Assembly: GCF_025149785.1 (NCBI RefSeq)
Contig: NZ_CP102277.1
Span: 1,364,001 to 1,428,000 of the forward strand
Reading direction: 5' to 3'
DNA from: Coprococcus comes ATCC 27758
Lineage (GTDB): Bacteria; Bacillota; Clostridia; Lachnospirales; Lachnospiraceae
Length of the DNA: 64,000 nt
In this document: positions 16,753 to 25,251 of the stretch, piece by piece
Layout of the letters: each line of letters opens with the position of its first letter
How positions within the stretch are numbered: position 1 is the first letter of the stretch
Made by a program: the position numbers and the translations under genes
The notes under the pieces: model-generated
Told to the model about the DNA's origin: nothing
Databases searched by the model: none
The model's input: only the letters and a program-made list of their open reading frames with translations

Positions 16753-17420
16753 AAGAAATGACGGTTAAAGAAATGTATACGCTGGAAGAGACAATCGCAA
16801 AGGATTTGTTTGAAGGAGTGACCTACCCGTGGGAAGTACTTCCGAAAATCAGCAGTTTTATCCTGGAACTGGGTGCGTCTCTTCCGGAAGAAGAGTATGA
16901 AAAACGTGGAGAAAATGTGTGGGTTGCCAGATCCGCAAAGGTTGCACCGACTGCATTTATCGGCGGTCCGGCGATCATCGGAAAGGACGCAGAGGTAAGA
17001 CACTGTGCGTTTATCCGTGGAAATGCGATCGTAGGAGAAGGTGCAGTTGTCGGAAATTCTACCGAACTGAAAAATGTGGTCCTCTTCAATAAAGTACAGG
17101 TTCCACATTATAATTATGTGGGGGATTCAATCCTTGGATACAAGTCACATATGGGAGCAGGTTCTATCACATCTAATGTGAAATCCGATAAAAAACTGGT
17201 GGTTGTAAAGACGCCGGAAGGAAATATCGAGACCGGTATGAAAAAGTTCGGCGCGATGCTGGGTGACCATGTAGAAGTTGGATGTGGAACCATTCTGAAC
17301 CCGGGAAGTGTAGTAGGACCGCATACCAATATTTATCCACTTTCTTCGGTGAGAGGATTTGTGCCGGGAGGAAGTATTTACAAATGTGCAGGTGAAGTAG
17401 TTGAAATGAGACAGGAGTAA
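16749..17420 (+). CDS. Acyltransferase-like left-handed beta-helix protein (GlmU C-terminal type)
   Basis: A 223-residue protein made mostly of hexapeptide repeats that fold as a left-handed beta-helix (about residues 55-190), for example FIGGPAIIGKDAEVRHCAFIRGNAIVGEGAVVGNS read in six-residue steps. Such proteins are usually acyl- or nucleotidyl-transferases; the pattern resembles the acetyltransferase half of GlmU, and relatives are often annotated as UDP-N-acetylglucosamine pyrophosphorylase. No uridylyltransferase domain is present, so that activity is not supported. The short N-terminal part has helices. It overlaps topB by four bases and is followed six bases later by the RNase Z-like gene, so these three are probably co-transcribed. 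The acceptor substrate is unknown. Confidence 0.75.
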   Translation: MKEMTVKEMYTLEETIAKDLFEGVTYPWEVLPKISSFILELGASLPEEEYEKRGENVWVARSAKVAPTAFIGGPAIIGKDAEVRHCAFIRGNAIVGEGAVVGNSTELKNVVLFNKVQVPHYNYVGDSILGYKSHMGAGSITSNVKSDKKLVVVKTPEGNIETGMKKFGAMLGDHVEVGCGTILNPGSVVGPHTNIYPLSSVRGFVPGGSIYKCAGEVVEMRQE

Positions 17421-17426
17421 TGTCGG

Positions 17427-18230
17427 ATGAAGCTTACAATACTTGGAACGGGAAATGCAACAGTAACGGAATGCTATAATACATGTTTTGCCCTCTCGGA
17501 TGGAAACAGGCATTTTCTGGTGGATACCGGCGGCGGAAACCGTATTTTAAAGGTGTTAAAAGACACCGGGATCCAGCTGGAAGACATTCACGATATTTTT
17601 ATTACCCATGAACATATCGATCATCTTCTGGGCGTGATCTGGCTGATACGGATGATCGGGCAGAAGAAGATCGGCCAGGGAAAATATGAGGGGAATCTGC
17701 GGATCTACTGCCATGAAGAGCTGGCAAGATCAATCCGCATGATCGCAGAGCTTACAATCCAGAAAAAGGTGACGAAATATTTTGATGACCGGATTCTTTT
17801 TGTGCCGGTGCATCACGGAGAGACAAAGGAAATCCTTGGCTGTCCGGTCACCTTTTTCGATATTTTTTCCACGAAGGCAAAGCAGTTCGGATTTACGATG
17901 CTGCTTCCGGACGGAGTGAAGTTTACCTGCTGCGGTGACGAACCGTACAATGAGAAAGATTATGAATTTGTGAAAGGCAGCGACTGGCTGACCCATGAGG
18001 CGTTCTGCCTGTATGGAGAAGCAGATAAGTTCAAGCCTTATGAAAAGCACCACAGTACTGTGAAAGAAGCATGTCAGCTTGCCGAGGAGCTTCAGATTCC
18101 GCATCTGATCCTGTATCATACGGAAGAGATGCATCTTAAGGAGAGGAAAGAGCTTTATACGCGAGAAGGACGGGAGTACTATCACGGGAAGTTGTTTGTA
18201 CCGGATGATCTTGAGGTGTTTGAGCTTTAG
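17427..18230 (+). CDS. Metallo-beta-lactamase-fold hydrolase, RNase Z-like
   Basis: A 267-residue hydrolase that starts MKLTILGTGNATVTECYNT and has the metal-binding motif THEHIDHLLG near residue 65. DTGGGNRIL precedes it and further ligands are likely in the TCCGDEP and HHSTVKEACQLAEE regions. The layout matches ribonuclease Z-like enzymes, which process tRNA 3' ends. The family also contains arylsulfatase-like and other MBL enzymes, and the exosite arm of true RNase Z is not obvious. It is the last gene of the topB group; the repeat element at 18304 follows it on the same strand. I consider tRNA processing possible but unproven. Confidence 0.7.
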   Translation: MKLTILGTGNATVTECYNTCFALSDGNRHFLVDTGGGNRILKVLKDTGIQLEDIHDIFITHEHIDHLLGVIWLIRMIGQKKIGQGKYEGNLRIYCHEELARSIRMIAELTIQKKVTKYFDDRILFVPVHHGETKEILGCPVTFFDIFSTKAKQFGFTMLLPDGVKFTCCGDEPYNEKDYEFVKGSDWLTHEAFCLYGEADKFKPYEKHHSTVKEACQLAEELQIPHLILYHTEEMHLKERKELYTREGREYYHGKLFVPDDLEVFEL

Positions 18231-18513
18231 ATTGCAGGACGGGCGGTCTGCGGGAAAATAGAAGACGGACGCGCTTTTAATAAAATAAACCGGACAGATT
18301 TAGTTGTGCAGGGCATTCCGATGAGCCTCCGAATGCGAAAATTATGTCAGCAATGGCTTCCGAGAAGAAGTGTTCTGGTTGTGGGGGAAGGGGGAGATGT
18401 GGTATGATGGGGGAGTCAGAAGCTTTGAGGATCTGGGCGAGAAAGATTTTCTGGAGGGGTTCGGTTTCTTCTCCGAGGAAGGTGAGACGTGTGGATCTGA
18501 TTTAAAAATGTAG
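18231..18513. other. Intergenic region before recA
   Basis: Apart from the repeat copy at 18304-18361, I see no gene: the frames here are short and have no ribosome site. The stretch 18380-18490 is G-rich on the plus strand. Confidence 0.5.
18304..18361 (+). repeat. Diverged copy of the covarying hairpin element (copy C)
   Basis: The stretch starts TTGTGCA, continues CATTCCGATGAGCCTC, and contains ATGT-CAGCAA-GGCTTCC. These words occur in the same order in copy A (35742-35895) and, in part, in copy B (36059-36218). The 3' half of the element is not recognisable, so this copy seems partial. GCATTC and GAATGC inside it can pair. It lies downstream of the RNase Z-like gene and reads in the same direction. 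Confidence 0.6.
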
Positions 18514-18542
18514 TTGACAAACCAGAACATATGTACTAATAT
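18514..18542 (+). promoter_or_regulatory. recA promoter with LexA/DinR-type SOS box in the spacer
   Basis: TTGACA (18514-18519) and TAATAT (18537-18542) are 17 bases apart. Between them, GAACATATGTAC at 18525-18536 differs by one base from the Gram-positive SOS core GAAC-N4-GTTC. LexA bound here would block polymerase, so recA should be DNA-damage inducible. Promoter and box are seen; regulation is inferred from the family. Confidence 0.8.
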
Positions 18543-18608
18543 AGAACCAGAACAAACATTCGTTCGATGGAGAGCGTGGGCGAAGAATCTGGGATAAGGA
18601 GATTAATG

Positions 18609-19694
18609 ATGGCGAATAATACAATGAATGATGAGAATAAAAAGAAAGCATTAGACGCAGCAATTGCAAAGCTTGAGAAAGATTTTGGTAAGGGAGCAGT
18701 TATGAAGCTGGGTGATCCGGCGGCACAGGTGCATGTTGAGACGGTTCCGACCGGTTCTCTGAGTCTGGATCTGGCACTTGGTGTTGGCGGCGTTCCGAAA
18801 GGACGTATTATTGAAATTTATGGACCTGAATCAAGTGGTAAGACGACAGTTGCATTACATATGATCGCAGAAGTACAGAAAAGAGGCGGCATTGCGGGAT
18901 TTATCGATGCAGAGCATGCACTGGATCCGGTATATGCGAAGAATATCGGTGTAGATATTGATGAACTTTACATTTCACAGCCAGACAGCGGAGATCAGGC
19001 ATTGGAGATCACTGAGACAATGGTACGTTCCGGTGCGATTGACATTATCGTAGTCGATTCTGTTGCAGCACTTGTTCCGAAGCAGGAGATTGAGGGTGAT
19101 ATGGGTGATACACATGTAGGTCTGCAGGCAAGACTGATGTCACAGGCACTCAGAAAGCTGACACCGGTTATCAGTAAATCAAACTGTGTTGTAATCTTTA
19201 TCAACCAGCTGCGTGAGAAGGTTGGCGTTATGTTCGGTAATCCGGAGACAACAACGGGTGGACGGGCACTGAAGTTCTATTCATCTGTCCGTATGGATGT
19301 CCGCAGAACTGAGACTCTGAAGCAGGGCGGAGAGATGGTTGGTAACCATGTCCGCGTGAAGATCGTGAAGAATAAAATTGCACCTCCGTTCAAGGAAGCA
19401 GAATTTGATATCATGTTCGGAAAAGGAATTTCCAGAGAAGGAGATATTCTGGATCTTGCGACGAAGATTGATCTGGTCAATAAGAGTGGTGCATGGTATG
19501 CATACAACGGAGAAAAGATCGGTCAGGGACGTGAGAATGCAAAGTCTTATCTGACAGCACATCCGGAGATTATGGAAGAGATTGAAGAAAAAGTCCGTGC
19601 GCATTACGGAATCGGTGCAGAAGGGCAGGAAGCAGAAGAACCGGCACAGGCTGCTCCGGCAGATGCTGAAGAAGTGATGGATGAGGAAGAATAA
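18609..19694 (+). CDS. recA: Recombinase RecA
   Basis: RecA forms filaments on single-stranded DNA, drives strand exchange and activates LexA self-cleavage. The 361-residue protein has the Walker A GPESSGKT at residues 72-79, the Walker B region [12 protein letters not shown], the loop containing [22 protein letters not shown]-type residues and the [11 protein letters not shown] loop. The C terminus is acidic (EEVMDEEE), as usual. Possible starts are 18567, 18606 and 18609; AAGGAG at 18597-18602 best fits ATG 18609. It is followed after five bases by recX, a standard pairing. Confidence 0.97.
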   Translation: MANNTMNDENKKKALDAAIAKLEKDFGKGAVMKLGDPAAQVHVETVPTGSLSLDLALGVGGVPKGRIIEIYGPESSGKTTVALHMIAEVQKRGGIAGFIDAEHALDPVYAKNIGVDIDELYISQPDSGDQALEITETMVRSGAIDIIVVDSVAALVPKQEIEGDMGDTHVGLQARLMSQALRKLTPVISKSNCVVIFINQLREKVGVMFGNPETTTGGRALKFYSSVRMDVRRTETLKQGGEMVGNHVRVKIVKNKIAPPFKEAEFDIMFGKGISREGDILDLATKIDLVNKSGAWYAYNGEKIGQGRENAKSYLTAHPEIMEEIEEKVRAHYGIGAEGQEAEEPAQAAPADAEEVMDEEE

Positions 19695-19699
19695 AACAT

Positions 19700-20314
19700 A
19701 TGATGAGAATTACCCGAATCGAGCCAGTTACAAAGACAAAGTATCGGGTATCTGTTGATGAGCAGTTCGCCTTTGTGGTTTACAAAGGCGAACTGTCCCG
19801 TTTTCACCTGAAAGAAGAGTGTGAATTGACAGAGGATACTTATGCAAAGATCAAAGAAGTTCTTTTGAAGCGGGCAAAGCTTCGTGCGATGCACCTGCTG
19901 AATGACATGGCAAGAACTGAATCCCAGCTCAGAGATAAATTAAAGCTGGGCGGCTATCCATCGGAGATCACCGAAGCGGCGATTGCTTATGTGAAATCAT
20001 TTGGATATATCAATGATGACGCCTACATTCGGAACTTTATAGACAGCAGGAAAGATAAAAAGAGCAGACGGGAGATTTATGCCCTTCTGAGACAGAAGGG
20101 CGTGGATATGAACCGGGCAGAAGAGATCATGGAAGAGATGTATGAAGAGCATTCCGATCAGGAAGCAATCCGGGAGCTTCTTCGCAAAAAGCACTGGGAC
20201 TTTGCCTGTACAGATCCGAAAGAAAAGCAGAAAATATATGGATATTTGGTGCGGAAAGGATTTCGTTACGAAGATATCCGTCAAGTAATACAAGTTTGCG
20301 ATTGGAATGCTTGA
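19700..20314 (+). CDS. recX: Regulatory protein RecX
   Basis: RecX binds RecA filaments and inhibits their activity. The 204-residue product has the characteristic three-helix repeats: LLNDMARTESQLRDKLKLGGYPSEITEAAIAYVKSFGYINDDAYIRNFIDSR is diagnostic across its length, followed by KKSRREIYALLRQKGVD. Its position directly behind recA supports the call, and it would share the SOS-controlled promoter. Its last codons overlap the promoter of rny. Confidence 0.9.
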   Translation: MMRITRIEPVTKTKYRVSVDEQFAFVVYKGELSRFHLKEECELTEDTYAKIKEVLLKRAKLRAMHLLNDMARTESQLRDKLKLGGYPSEITEAAIAYVKSFGYINDDAYIRNFIDSRKDKKSRREIYALLRQKGVDMNRAEEIMEEMYEEHSDQEAIRELLRKKHWDFACTDPKEKQKIYGYLVRKGFRYEDIRQVIQVCDWNA

Positions 20315-20339
20315 CATATTTGTGAAAACAGTATAGAAT
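20311..20339 (+). promoter_or_regulatory. Candidate rny promoter
   Basis: TTGACA (20311-20316) overlaps the recX stop codon, and TAGAAT (20334-20339) follows after 17 bases. Confidence 0.65.
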
Positions 20340-20386
20340 TTAAGTGTTGTATTTGTACAATGAAAACTAAATAAGGAGGTGCTCCT

Positions 20387-21937
20387 GTGCTGATACCTAT
20401 AATTATTGCTGTAGTTGTTACGCTTATAGTAGTAATGCCGGTTACTTATTTTGTTACTGTTTCCAAGTTGAAGAACGATGCAAATTCTAAAATTGGGAAC
20501 GCTGATGTAAAAGCAAGAGAAATTATTGATGATGCTTTGAAGACAGCAGAGACAAAGAAGAAGGAAGCACTTTTGGAAGTAAAGGAAGAGTCCATCAAGA
20601 CAAAGAATGAACTTGAAAAAGAGACTAAGGAACGCAGAGCTGAACTTCAGCGTTATGAAAAGCGTGTACTTTCAAAAGAAGAATCTCTGGATAAGAGATC
20701 TGCGGCAATTGAGCAGAGAGAGACTGCATTTACTGCAAAAGAGACAGCGATGAAGCAGCGGGAGGCTGAAGTTGAAGAACTCAGCCAGAAAAGAGTACAG
20801 GAACTAGAAAGAATCTCAGGACTTACCTCCGAACAGGCAAAGGATTATCTATTAAAAACTGTTGAAGAAGATGTGAAACATGACACTGCCAAGATGGTGA
20901 AAGAGCTTGAAACACGTGCAAAGGAAGAGGCTGACAAGAAGGCGAAAGAGTATGTTGTCACCGCAATCCAGAGATGTGCGGCAGATCATGTGGCTGAAAC
21001 TACGATCTCGGTAGTTCAGCTTCCAAGTGACGAGATGAAGGGTAGAATTATCGGACGAGAGGGACGGAATATCCGTACTCTTGAGACACTGACAGGAGTA
21101 GAGCTTATTATTGATGATACTCCGGAGGCAGTTGTTCTTTCCGGATTTGATCCAATCCGAAGAGAAGTGGCAAGAATTGCACTGGAGCGTTTGATCGTAG
21201 ATGGACGAATCCATCCTGCAAGAATCGAAGAGATGGTTGAAAAAGCGCAGAAAGAAGTAGAGACTATGATGCGCGAAGAAGGAGAGGCAGCAGCACTTGA
21301 AGTTGGTGTACACGGCATCCATCCAGAACTGATTCGTCTTCTTGGACGTATGAAGTTCAGAACGAGCTACGGTCAGAATGCACTGAAGCATTCAATCGAG
21401 GTTGCTCAGCTATCCGGATTGCTTGCGGGCGAGATCGGACTGGATGTCCGTATCGCAAAGCGTGCAGGTCTTTTACATGACATCGGTAAATCGATCGATC
21501 ACGATGTAGAAGGTTCACATGTTCAGATTGGTGTAGACCTTTGTAGAAAATACAAAGAGTCGCCGCTTATTATCAACGCGGTAGAAGCACATCATGGTGA
21601 TGTAGAACCACAGTCTCTGATTGCAGGCGTTGTTCAGGCAGCAGATGCGATTTCGGCTGCAAGACCAGGTGCAAGAAGAGAAACCTTGGAGACATACACA
21701 AACAGATTAAAACAGTTAGAAGATATTACCAACCAGTTTAAAGGGGTTGAGAAGTCATTTGCTATTCAGGCGGGTAGAGAGATTCGCGTAATGGTAGTTC
21801 CAGAACAAGTATCTGATGATGATATGGTATTGCTGGCAAGAGATATTTCAAAACAGATTGAATATGAATTGGAATATCCAGGTCAGATTAAAGTAAATGT
21901 AATCCGGGAATCCCGTGTTACAGATTATGCTAAATAA
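20387..21937 (+). CDS. rny: Ribonuclease Y
   Basis: RNase Y is the membrane-anchored endonuclease that starts mRNA decay in many Firmicutes. The 516-residue protein begins with one transmembrane helix ([20 protein letters not shown]), then a long Lys/Glu-rich coiled coil to about residue 200, a KH RNA-binding domain with [15 protein letters not shown], and an HD domain with [12 protein letters not shown] near residue 363. The start is GTG at 20387, right after AAGGAGGT. It has its own promoter and a strong terminator. Confidence 0.95.
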   Translation: MLIPIIIAVVVTLIVVMPVTYFVTVSKLKNDANSKIGNADVKAREIIDDALKTAETKKKEALLEVKEESIKTKNELEKETKERRAELQRYEKRVLSKEESLDKRSAAIEQRETAFTAKETAMKQREAEVEELSQKRVQELERISGLTSEQAKDYLLKTVEEDVKHDTAKMVKELETRAKEEADKKAKEYVVTAIQRCAADHVAETTISVVQLPSDEMKGRIIGREGRNIRTLETLTGVELIIDDTPEAVVLSGFDPIRREVARIALERLIVDGRIHPARIEEMVEKAQKEVETMMREEGEAAALEVGVHGIHPELIRLLGRMKFRTSYGQNALKHSIEVAQLSGLLAGEIGLDVRIAKRAGLLHDIGKSIDHDVEGSHVQIGVDLCRKYKESPLIINAVEAHHGDVEPQSLIAGVVQAADAISAARPGARRETLETYTNRLKQLEDITNQFKGVEKSFAIQAGREIRVMVVPEQVSDDDMVLLARDISKQIEYELEYPGQIKVNVIRESRVTDYAK

Positions 21938-21955
21938 CACGATAATCAGAAAACG

Positions 21956-21997
21956 ACAGCCGTCCAAAAGATTCAATCTTTTGGATGGCTGTATTTA
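21956..21997 (+). terminator. Intrinsic terminator after rny
   Basis: Arms 21956-21973 and 21975-21992 (ACAGCCGTCCAAAAGATT and its near-perfect complement) form a long stem, followed by ATTTAATTT. Confidence 0.8.
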
Positions 21998-22007
21998 ATT
22001 TACGCGA

Positions 22008-22092
22008 GCAACGAGCCAAAGTCCGTGCTTGCACGAGGCCTTGGCGACTGCCGCGATAACTTGAGAAACTCGCGGAGCGTGTTTCTCATAGT
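22008..22092 (+). repeat. GC-rich stretch with two stem-loops between rny and the Nudix gene
   Basis: CGTGC-TT-GCACG (22024-22035) sits inside a longer stem closed by GCCAA/TTGGC. A second hairpin at 22062-22088 pairs TGAGAAAC with GTTTCTCA and CGC with GCG. The composition differs from the AT-rich spacers around it. It could be a structured leader or a dispersed palindromic repeat; no second copy was found in the window. Confidence 0.4.
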
Positions 22093-22117
22093 TGTGTGAA
22101 AAGGAAGTGGAAAACGG

Positions 22118-22657
22118 ATGAAAAAAGAAATCAAACGTGTAAAAAGAGAAAGGGTATATCAGGGAACAATTGTTGATGTATACAAAGATTATATGGAGTT
22201 TTCCAATGGAAATCATGAGGTGTGGGACTATATCCACCACAAAGGGGCTGCTGCTGTGATCCCTGTGATGGATGACGGCAGACTCCTGATGGTAAGACAG
22301 TACCGGAATGCACTGGACCGCTTTACACTGGAGCTTCCGGCAGGAGGGCTGGACCAAGCAGATGAACCGGGACGAGACTGTTCGGCAAGAGAATTGGAAG
22401 AAGAGACCGGATATCACAGTGATGATCTGGAATGGCTGATCACGCTTCGAACAACTGTAGCACTTTGCAACGAAAAAATCGAAGTTTATGTGGCACGAAA
22501 CCTGATCCGTACCCATCAGCATCTGGATGAGAATGAATTTGTGAATGTAGAGGCACATACGGTTGAAGAATTGAAGCAGATGATCTTTGAAGGAAAGATT
22601 GAAGATTCCAAGACTGTAGCCGCTATCCTTGCCTATGATGCAAAGTATAACAGATAA
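22118..22657 (+). CDS. Nudix hydrolase, ADP-ribose pyrophosphatase-like
   Basis: A 179-residue cytoplasmic hydrolase with a perfect Nudix box (GX5EX7REUXEEXGU) around residues 76-98, in which GLDQADE and RELEEETGY supply the metal-binding glutamates. The N-terminal part, with a VDVYKDYMEFSNG-like beta strand pattern and AAAVIPVMDDGRLLMVRQYR, matches NudF/YqkG ADP-ribose pyrophosphatases, which split ADP-ribose into AMP and ribose 5-phosphate. Length agrees with that subfamily. It is monocistronic as far as can be seen. The exact nucleotide substrate is inferred from the subfamily pattern only. Confidence 0.82.
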   Translation: MKKEIKRVKRERVYQGTIVDVYKDYMEFSNGNHEVWDYIHHKGAAAVIPVMDDGRLLMVRQYRNALDRFTLELPAGGLDQADEPGRDCSARELEEETGYHSDDLEWLITLRTTVALCNEKIEVYVARNLIRTHQHLDENEFVNVEAHTVEELKQMIFEGKIEDSKTVAAILAYDAKYNR

Positions 22658-22722
22658 AGTGAACGCATAATTGACAACTCCGGTCATATAATGAACTATG
22701 TGAAATTATTGGAGGCCGGAAT

Positions 22723-23265
22723 GTGGAAGTTTATCGGAAGAAATATCAGCTGCCCATGCTATATCTGATCGGTTTTGGAACGGGGATCTTATATGCTAAT
22801 TTTATTGCGAAAAATTATGTTACGATGACTGGAATTTTCCATGAATATTTTCTAAATCAGTATACACAGGTGAAAATCATAAATGAAGATTACCTGTGGT
22901 ACCTGCTCAGATGGAGAGTGATGCCTTTGGCGTTAGCGGTCTGTGTGGCAAATCTGGGATTTCGCAGACTGACAGCAGCCGGAATCCTCCTTTGGACAGG
23001 CTTTGCAGCAGGGATACTGTCTGTGGCGGCAGTTTTAAGGATGGGCCTTTGCGGAATGCTGCTGTGTATTGCCGGTATTTTCCCGCAATATATTTTTTAT
23101 GTACCGGCATATCTTCTATTGATCCGGTATTATTATCGCTATCCGCAAAGTGAATGGAATGGAACAAAAACAGGATTTACTGTTATGATGATCGTGGCGG
23201 GAATTTTGTCTGAGGTGTATTTAAACCCTGGGATTGTCCGTTGGTTTGTGAAGGTTCTTACATAG
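22723..23265 (+). CDS. Multi-pass membrane protein, possibly SpoIIM-like
   Basis: A 180-residue protein with about five hydrophobic segments, starting with LPMLYLIGFGTGILYANFI and ending near MMIVAGILSEVYLNPG. The start is GTG at 22723 after GGAGG at 22711-22715; the overlapping ATG at 22721 is in another frame. Size, topology and the conserved-looking N-terminal GFGTGILYANFI recall SpoIIM/DUF95 proteins, part of the engulfment machinery of endospore formers. The convergent neighbour is SpoVB-like, which fits a sporulation setting, but sequence motifs alone do not prove it. Without a profile search I give this only as a likely family. Confidence 0.45.
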   Translation: MEVYRKKYQLPMLYLIGFGTGILYANFIAKNYVTMTGIFHEYFLNQYTQVKIINEDYLWYLLRWRVMPLALAVCVANLGFRRLTAAGILLWTGFAAGILSVAAVLRMGLCGMLLCIAGIFPQYIFYVPAYLLLIRYYYRYPQSEWNGTKTGFTVMMIVAGILSEVYLNPGIVRWFVKVLT

Positions 23266-23308
23266 CAGGAATGTGTTCAGCCACATTTTAGCGTCAGGTG
23301 ATAGAAAA

Positions 23309-23366
23309 TGGCAGAAAGCCCTCTTACTGAACAATTCGGTAAAGAGGACTTTCTGCCGTTTTTTAT
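23309..23366. terminator. Bidirectional terminator between convergent genes
   Basis: GGCAGAAAG at 23310-23318 pairs with CTTTCTGCC at 23349-23357, extended by CCTCTT/AAGAGG and flanked by AAAA and TTTTTT. It serves the plus-strand membrane protein and the minus-strand flippase. Confidence 0.85.
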
Positions 23367-24670
23367 CGCCCTTGTTTTATCAGGAGAAACATGCAGCAGC
23401 CAAATGTAAGAAGCTGGCTTGCAAGCAATGCCCACAGATAGCCAAGAATCCCGAACTGCGGAATCAGAAACAGAACACTACAGATTCGTACTGCCAGGGT
23501 GAACAGATTGATCAGAAAAGTTTTTCCGGCAAGATCCAGACCATTTAACACACTGATCAGTGCGGTGTTACTATAGAGAAAAGGACAGATAAATGCTAGT
23601 GTTAAGATATAATTTCCGGCTTCTGGTGTATGAAAGATCCGTCTGCTGATAAAGCCGGATGCGGTAAAGAAAAATAGCAGGCAGGCAAAACCAAGAAACA
23701 GGCAGAAAAAAATAACTTTCCGTAAAAGCTGCGGAAGAGCATGCTTTTTCTGAGCATCCGGCATACTGGCAACTTCGGGGAGGAGCATTGTGGAGATGGA
23801 ATTGGTGAGGGCAGATGGAAATAAAATGCAGGGAAGGGCAATTCCGGTCAGAATTCCGTAGGTGCTAAGAGAAGCGGAGATACTCATTCCATACTTTTGC
23901 AGGGCAAGAGGAATAGAAATTGCTTCTAGACTCTGAAAAAGATTCAGAAGGACTCTGCTTGCGGTCAGTGGAAGGGCAGAAAAAAGCAGGGGAGGAACAG
24001 CAGAAAGAGCCGGCTCCCGGTGTGGGGAGAAAGGTTGCCCGGCAGTTCTGAGCTTATGGATGCAAAGAAAAGCGGTTGCAATTTCACCACCGACAATTCC
24101 GAGGACAGCAATTGCGACAGATGGTGTAAAAGCGGTATGAACATCGGCTGTATAGAGGAGGATAACAAAAAAGATCCGGACCAGCTGTTCAAATAATTGG
24201 GAGAGGGCAGGAAGCCGGATCTGCTTGAGCCCCAGAAAGTAACCACAGCTGCAACTGTGCAGAGCTGCAAATGGAAGTGCATATGCTATCAGGAAGATGA
24301 GAGAGGCGCATCGGGGATTACCAAGTATGACTGTGGTGAGGAAAACAGCATTTTTCTGCAACAGAAAAAGACAGCAGATGGAAAGGAAAAGAGAACAAAG
24401 CAGTGCTGCTTTCAGGTAAGAATAAGCTTTTGCAGACTGCTTTTTTGCAGAAGAGGCGGCAACCAGGCGCGCCAGAGCCGTCTCGATCCCTGCTGAAGTT
24501 GCAGCATAAGCAAGTGTGTAGACAGGGAAAATCAGTTGATACAGACCGATTTCTTCTGCAGGGAAAGATCTGCTGAGAAAAATACGGTAAAAAAATCCCA
24601 TTACACGGGTGAGAATGCCGACTACAGTAAGGATAAAAGTTCCTTTCAGGAGAAAATGTTTTTGTGACAT
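23363..24670 (-). CDS. MOP-superfamily flippase, SpoVB/MurJ-like
   Basis: A 435-residue membrane protein with about twelve hydrophobic segments. It begins FLLKGTFILTVVGILTRVMGFFYRIFLSR, typical of the SpoVB/polysaccharide biosynthesis branch of the MATE/MOP superfamily. IGLYQLIFPVYTLAYAATSAGIETALARLVA is a family-like first repeat. SpoVB-type proteins move lipid-linked cell wall or cortex precursors across the membrane. It is somewhat shorter than B. subtilis SpoVB (about 518), so some C-terminal helices are missing. Convergent with a possible SpoIIM-like gene and separated from iscR by a divergent promoter region. Confidence 0.75.
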   Translation of the reverse strand: MSQKHFLLKGTFILTVVGILTRVMGFFYRIFLSRSFPAEEIGLYQLIFPVYTLAYAATSAGIETALARLVAASSAKKQSAKAYSYLKAALLCSLFLSICCLFLLQKNAVFLTTVILGNPRCASLIFLIAYALPFAALHSCSCGYFLGLKQIRLPALSQLFEQLVRIFFVILLYTADVHTAFTPSVAIAVLGIVGGEIATAFLCIHKLRTAGQPFSPHREPALSAVPPLLFSALPLTASRVLLNLFQSLEAISIPLALQKYGMSISASLSTYGILTGIALPCILFPSALTNSISTMLLPEVASMPDAQKKHALPQLLRKVIFFCLFLGFACLLFFFTASGFISRRIFHTPEAGNYILTLAFICPFLYSNTALISVLNGLDLAGKTFLINLFTLAVRICSVLFLIPQFGILGYLWALLASQLLTFGCCMFLLIKQGR

Positions 24671-24718
24671 AGCAGCTCCAAAGGCATTTTTGTTTTAAAA
24701 TATATGCAAGAAAGAGCC

Positions 24719-24781
24719 TTGACAGAACATAACAGAGGTGATATTCTCAATTTGCAAGAAATCCTAGTAAAACAGTGGGAT
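24719..24781 (+). promoter_or_regulatory. iscR promoter and candidate Rrf2-type operator
   Basis: TTGACA (24719-24724) and TATTCT (24742-24747) are 17 bases apart. Just downstream, ATCCTAGTAAAACAGTGGGAT (24761-24781) is an imperfect palindrome (ATCC...GGAT, about 6 of 10 symmetric pairs), similar in shape to Rrf2-family sites. Autoregulation by the iscR product is an inference. Confidence 0.5.
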
Positions 24782-24807
24782 ATAAAAAATAAAGAGAAGG
24801 TGATGGA

Positions 24808-25251
24808 TTGAAGATCTCAACGAAGGGTCGTTATGGTTTACGCGCCTTTATCGATCTTGCGTGTTATGGCGCAGAAGAACCGGTTTCCATCAGCAGTATA
24901 TCAGCCAGGCAGGAGATATCGGAACGATATCTGGAACAGCTCATGGCGAAGCTGAAAAAGGCAGGTCTCGTCAAGAGTATCCGTGGAGCGGGAGGAGGAT
25001 ATCGGCTGGCAAAGGATGCGGCGGAAGTTTCTGTTGGTGATGTACTCAGAGCACTTGAAGGAGACTTGGAACCTGCGACTTGTGCAGCACTTCATTCGGA
25101 AGACAGTTGCGAGATCCAGGGAAGCTGTATCACGAAATATGTCTGGAAGAAAGTCAATGAAAGCATGGCACAGACGGTAGACAGTATTATGATAAATACC
25201 CTTGTGGAAATGAATAAAGAAGTAAAGAAAGAAGGACAAAAAGATGAGTAA
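24808..25251 (+). CDS. iscR: Rrf2-family regulator, IscR/CymR-like
   Basis: A 147-residue dimeric DNA-binding regulator. The winged helix is visible as STKGRYGLRAFIDLA, then RQEISERYLEQLMAKLKKAGLVKSIRGAGGGYRLA. Three cysteines in ATCAALHSEDSCEIQGSC match the [2Fe-2S]-binding spacing of IscR, so it may sense Fe-S cluster demand; CymR-type relatives lack them. The start is TTG at 24808, the first codon of the conserved MKISTKGRYGLRA, following AGAGAAGGTGA. It overlaps iscS by eight bases, which supports control of the isc operon. Confidence 0.82.
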   Translation: MKISTKGRYGLRAFIDLACYGAEEPVSISSISARQEISERYLEQLMAKLKKAGLVKSIRGAGGGYRLAKDAAEVSVGDVLRALEGDLEPATCAALHSEDSCEIQGSCITKYVWKKVNESMAQTVDSIMINTLVEMNKEVKKEGQKDE

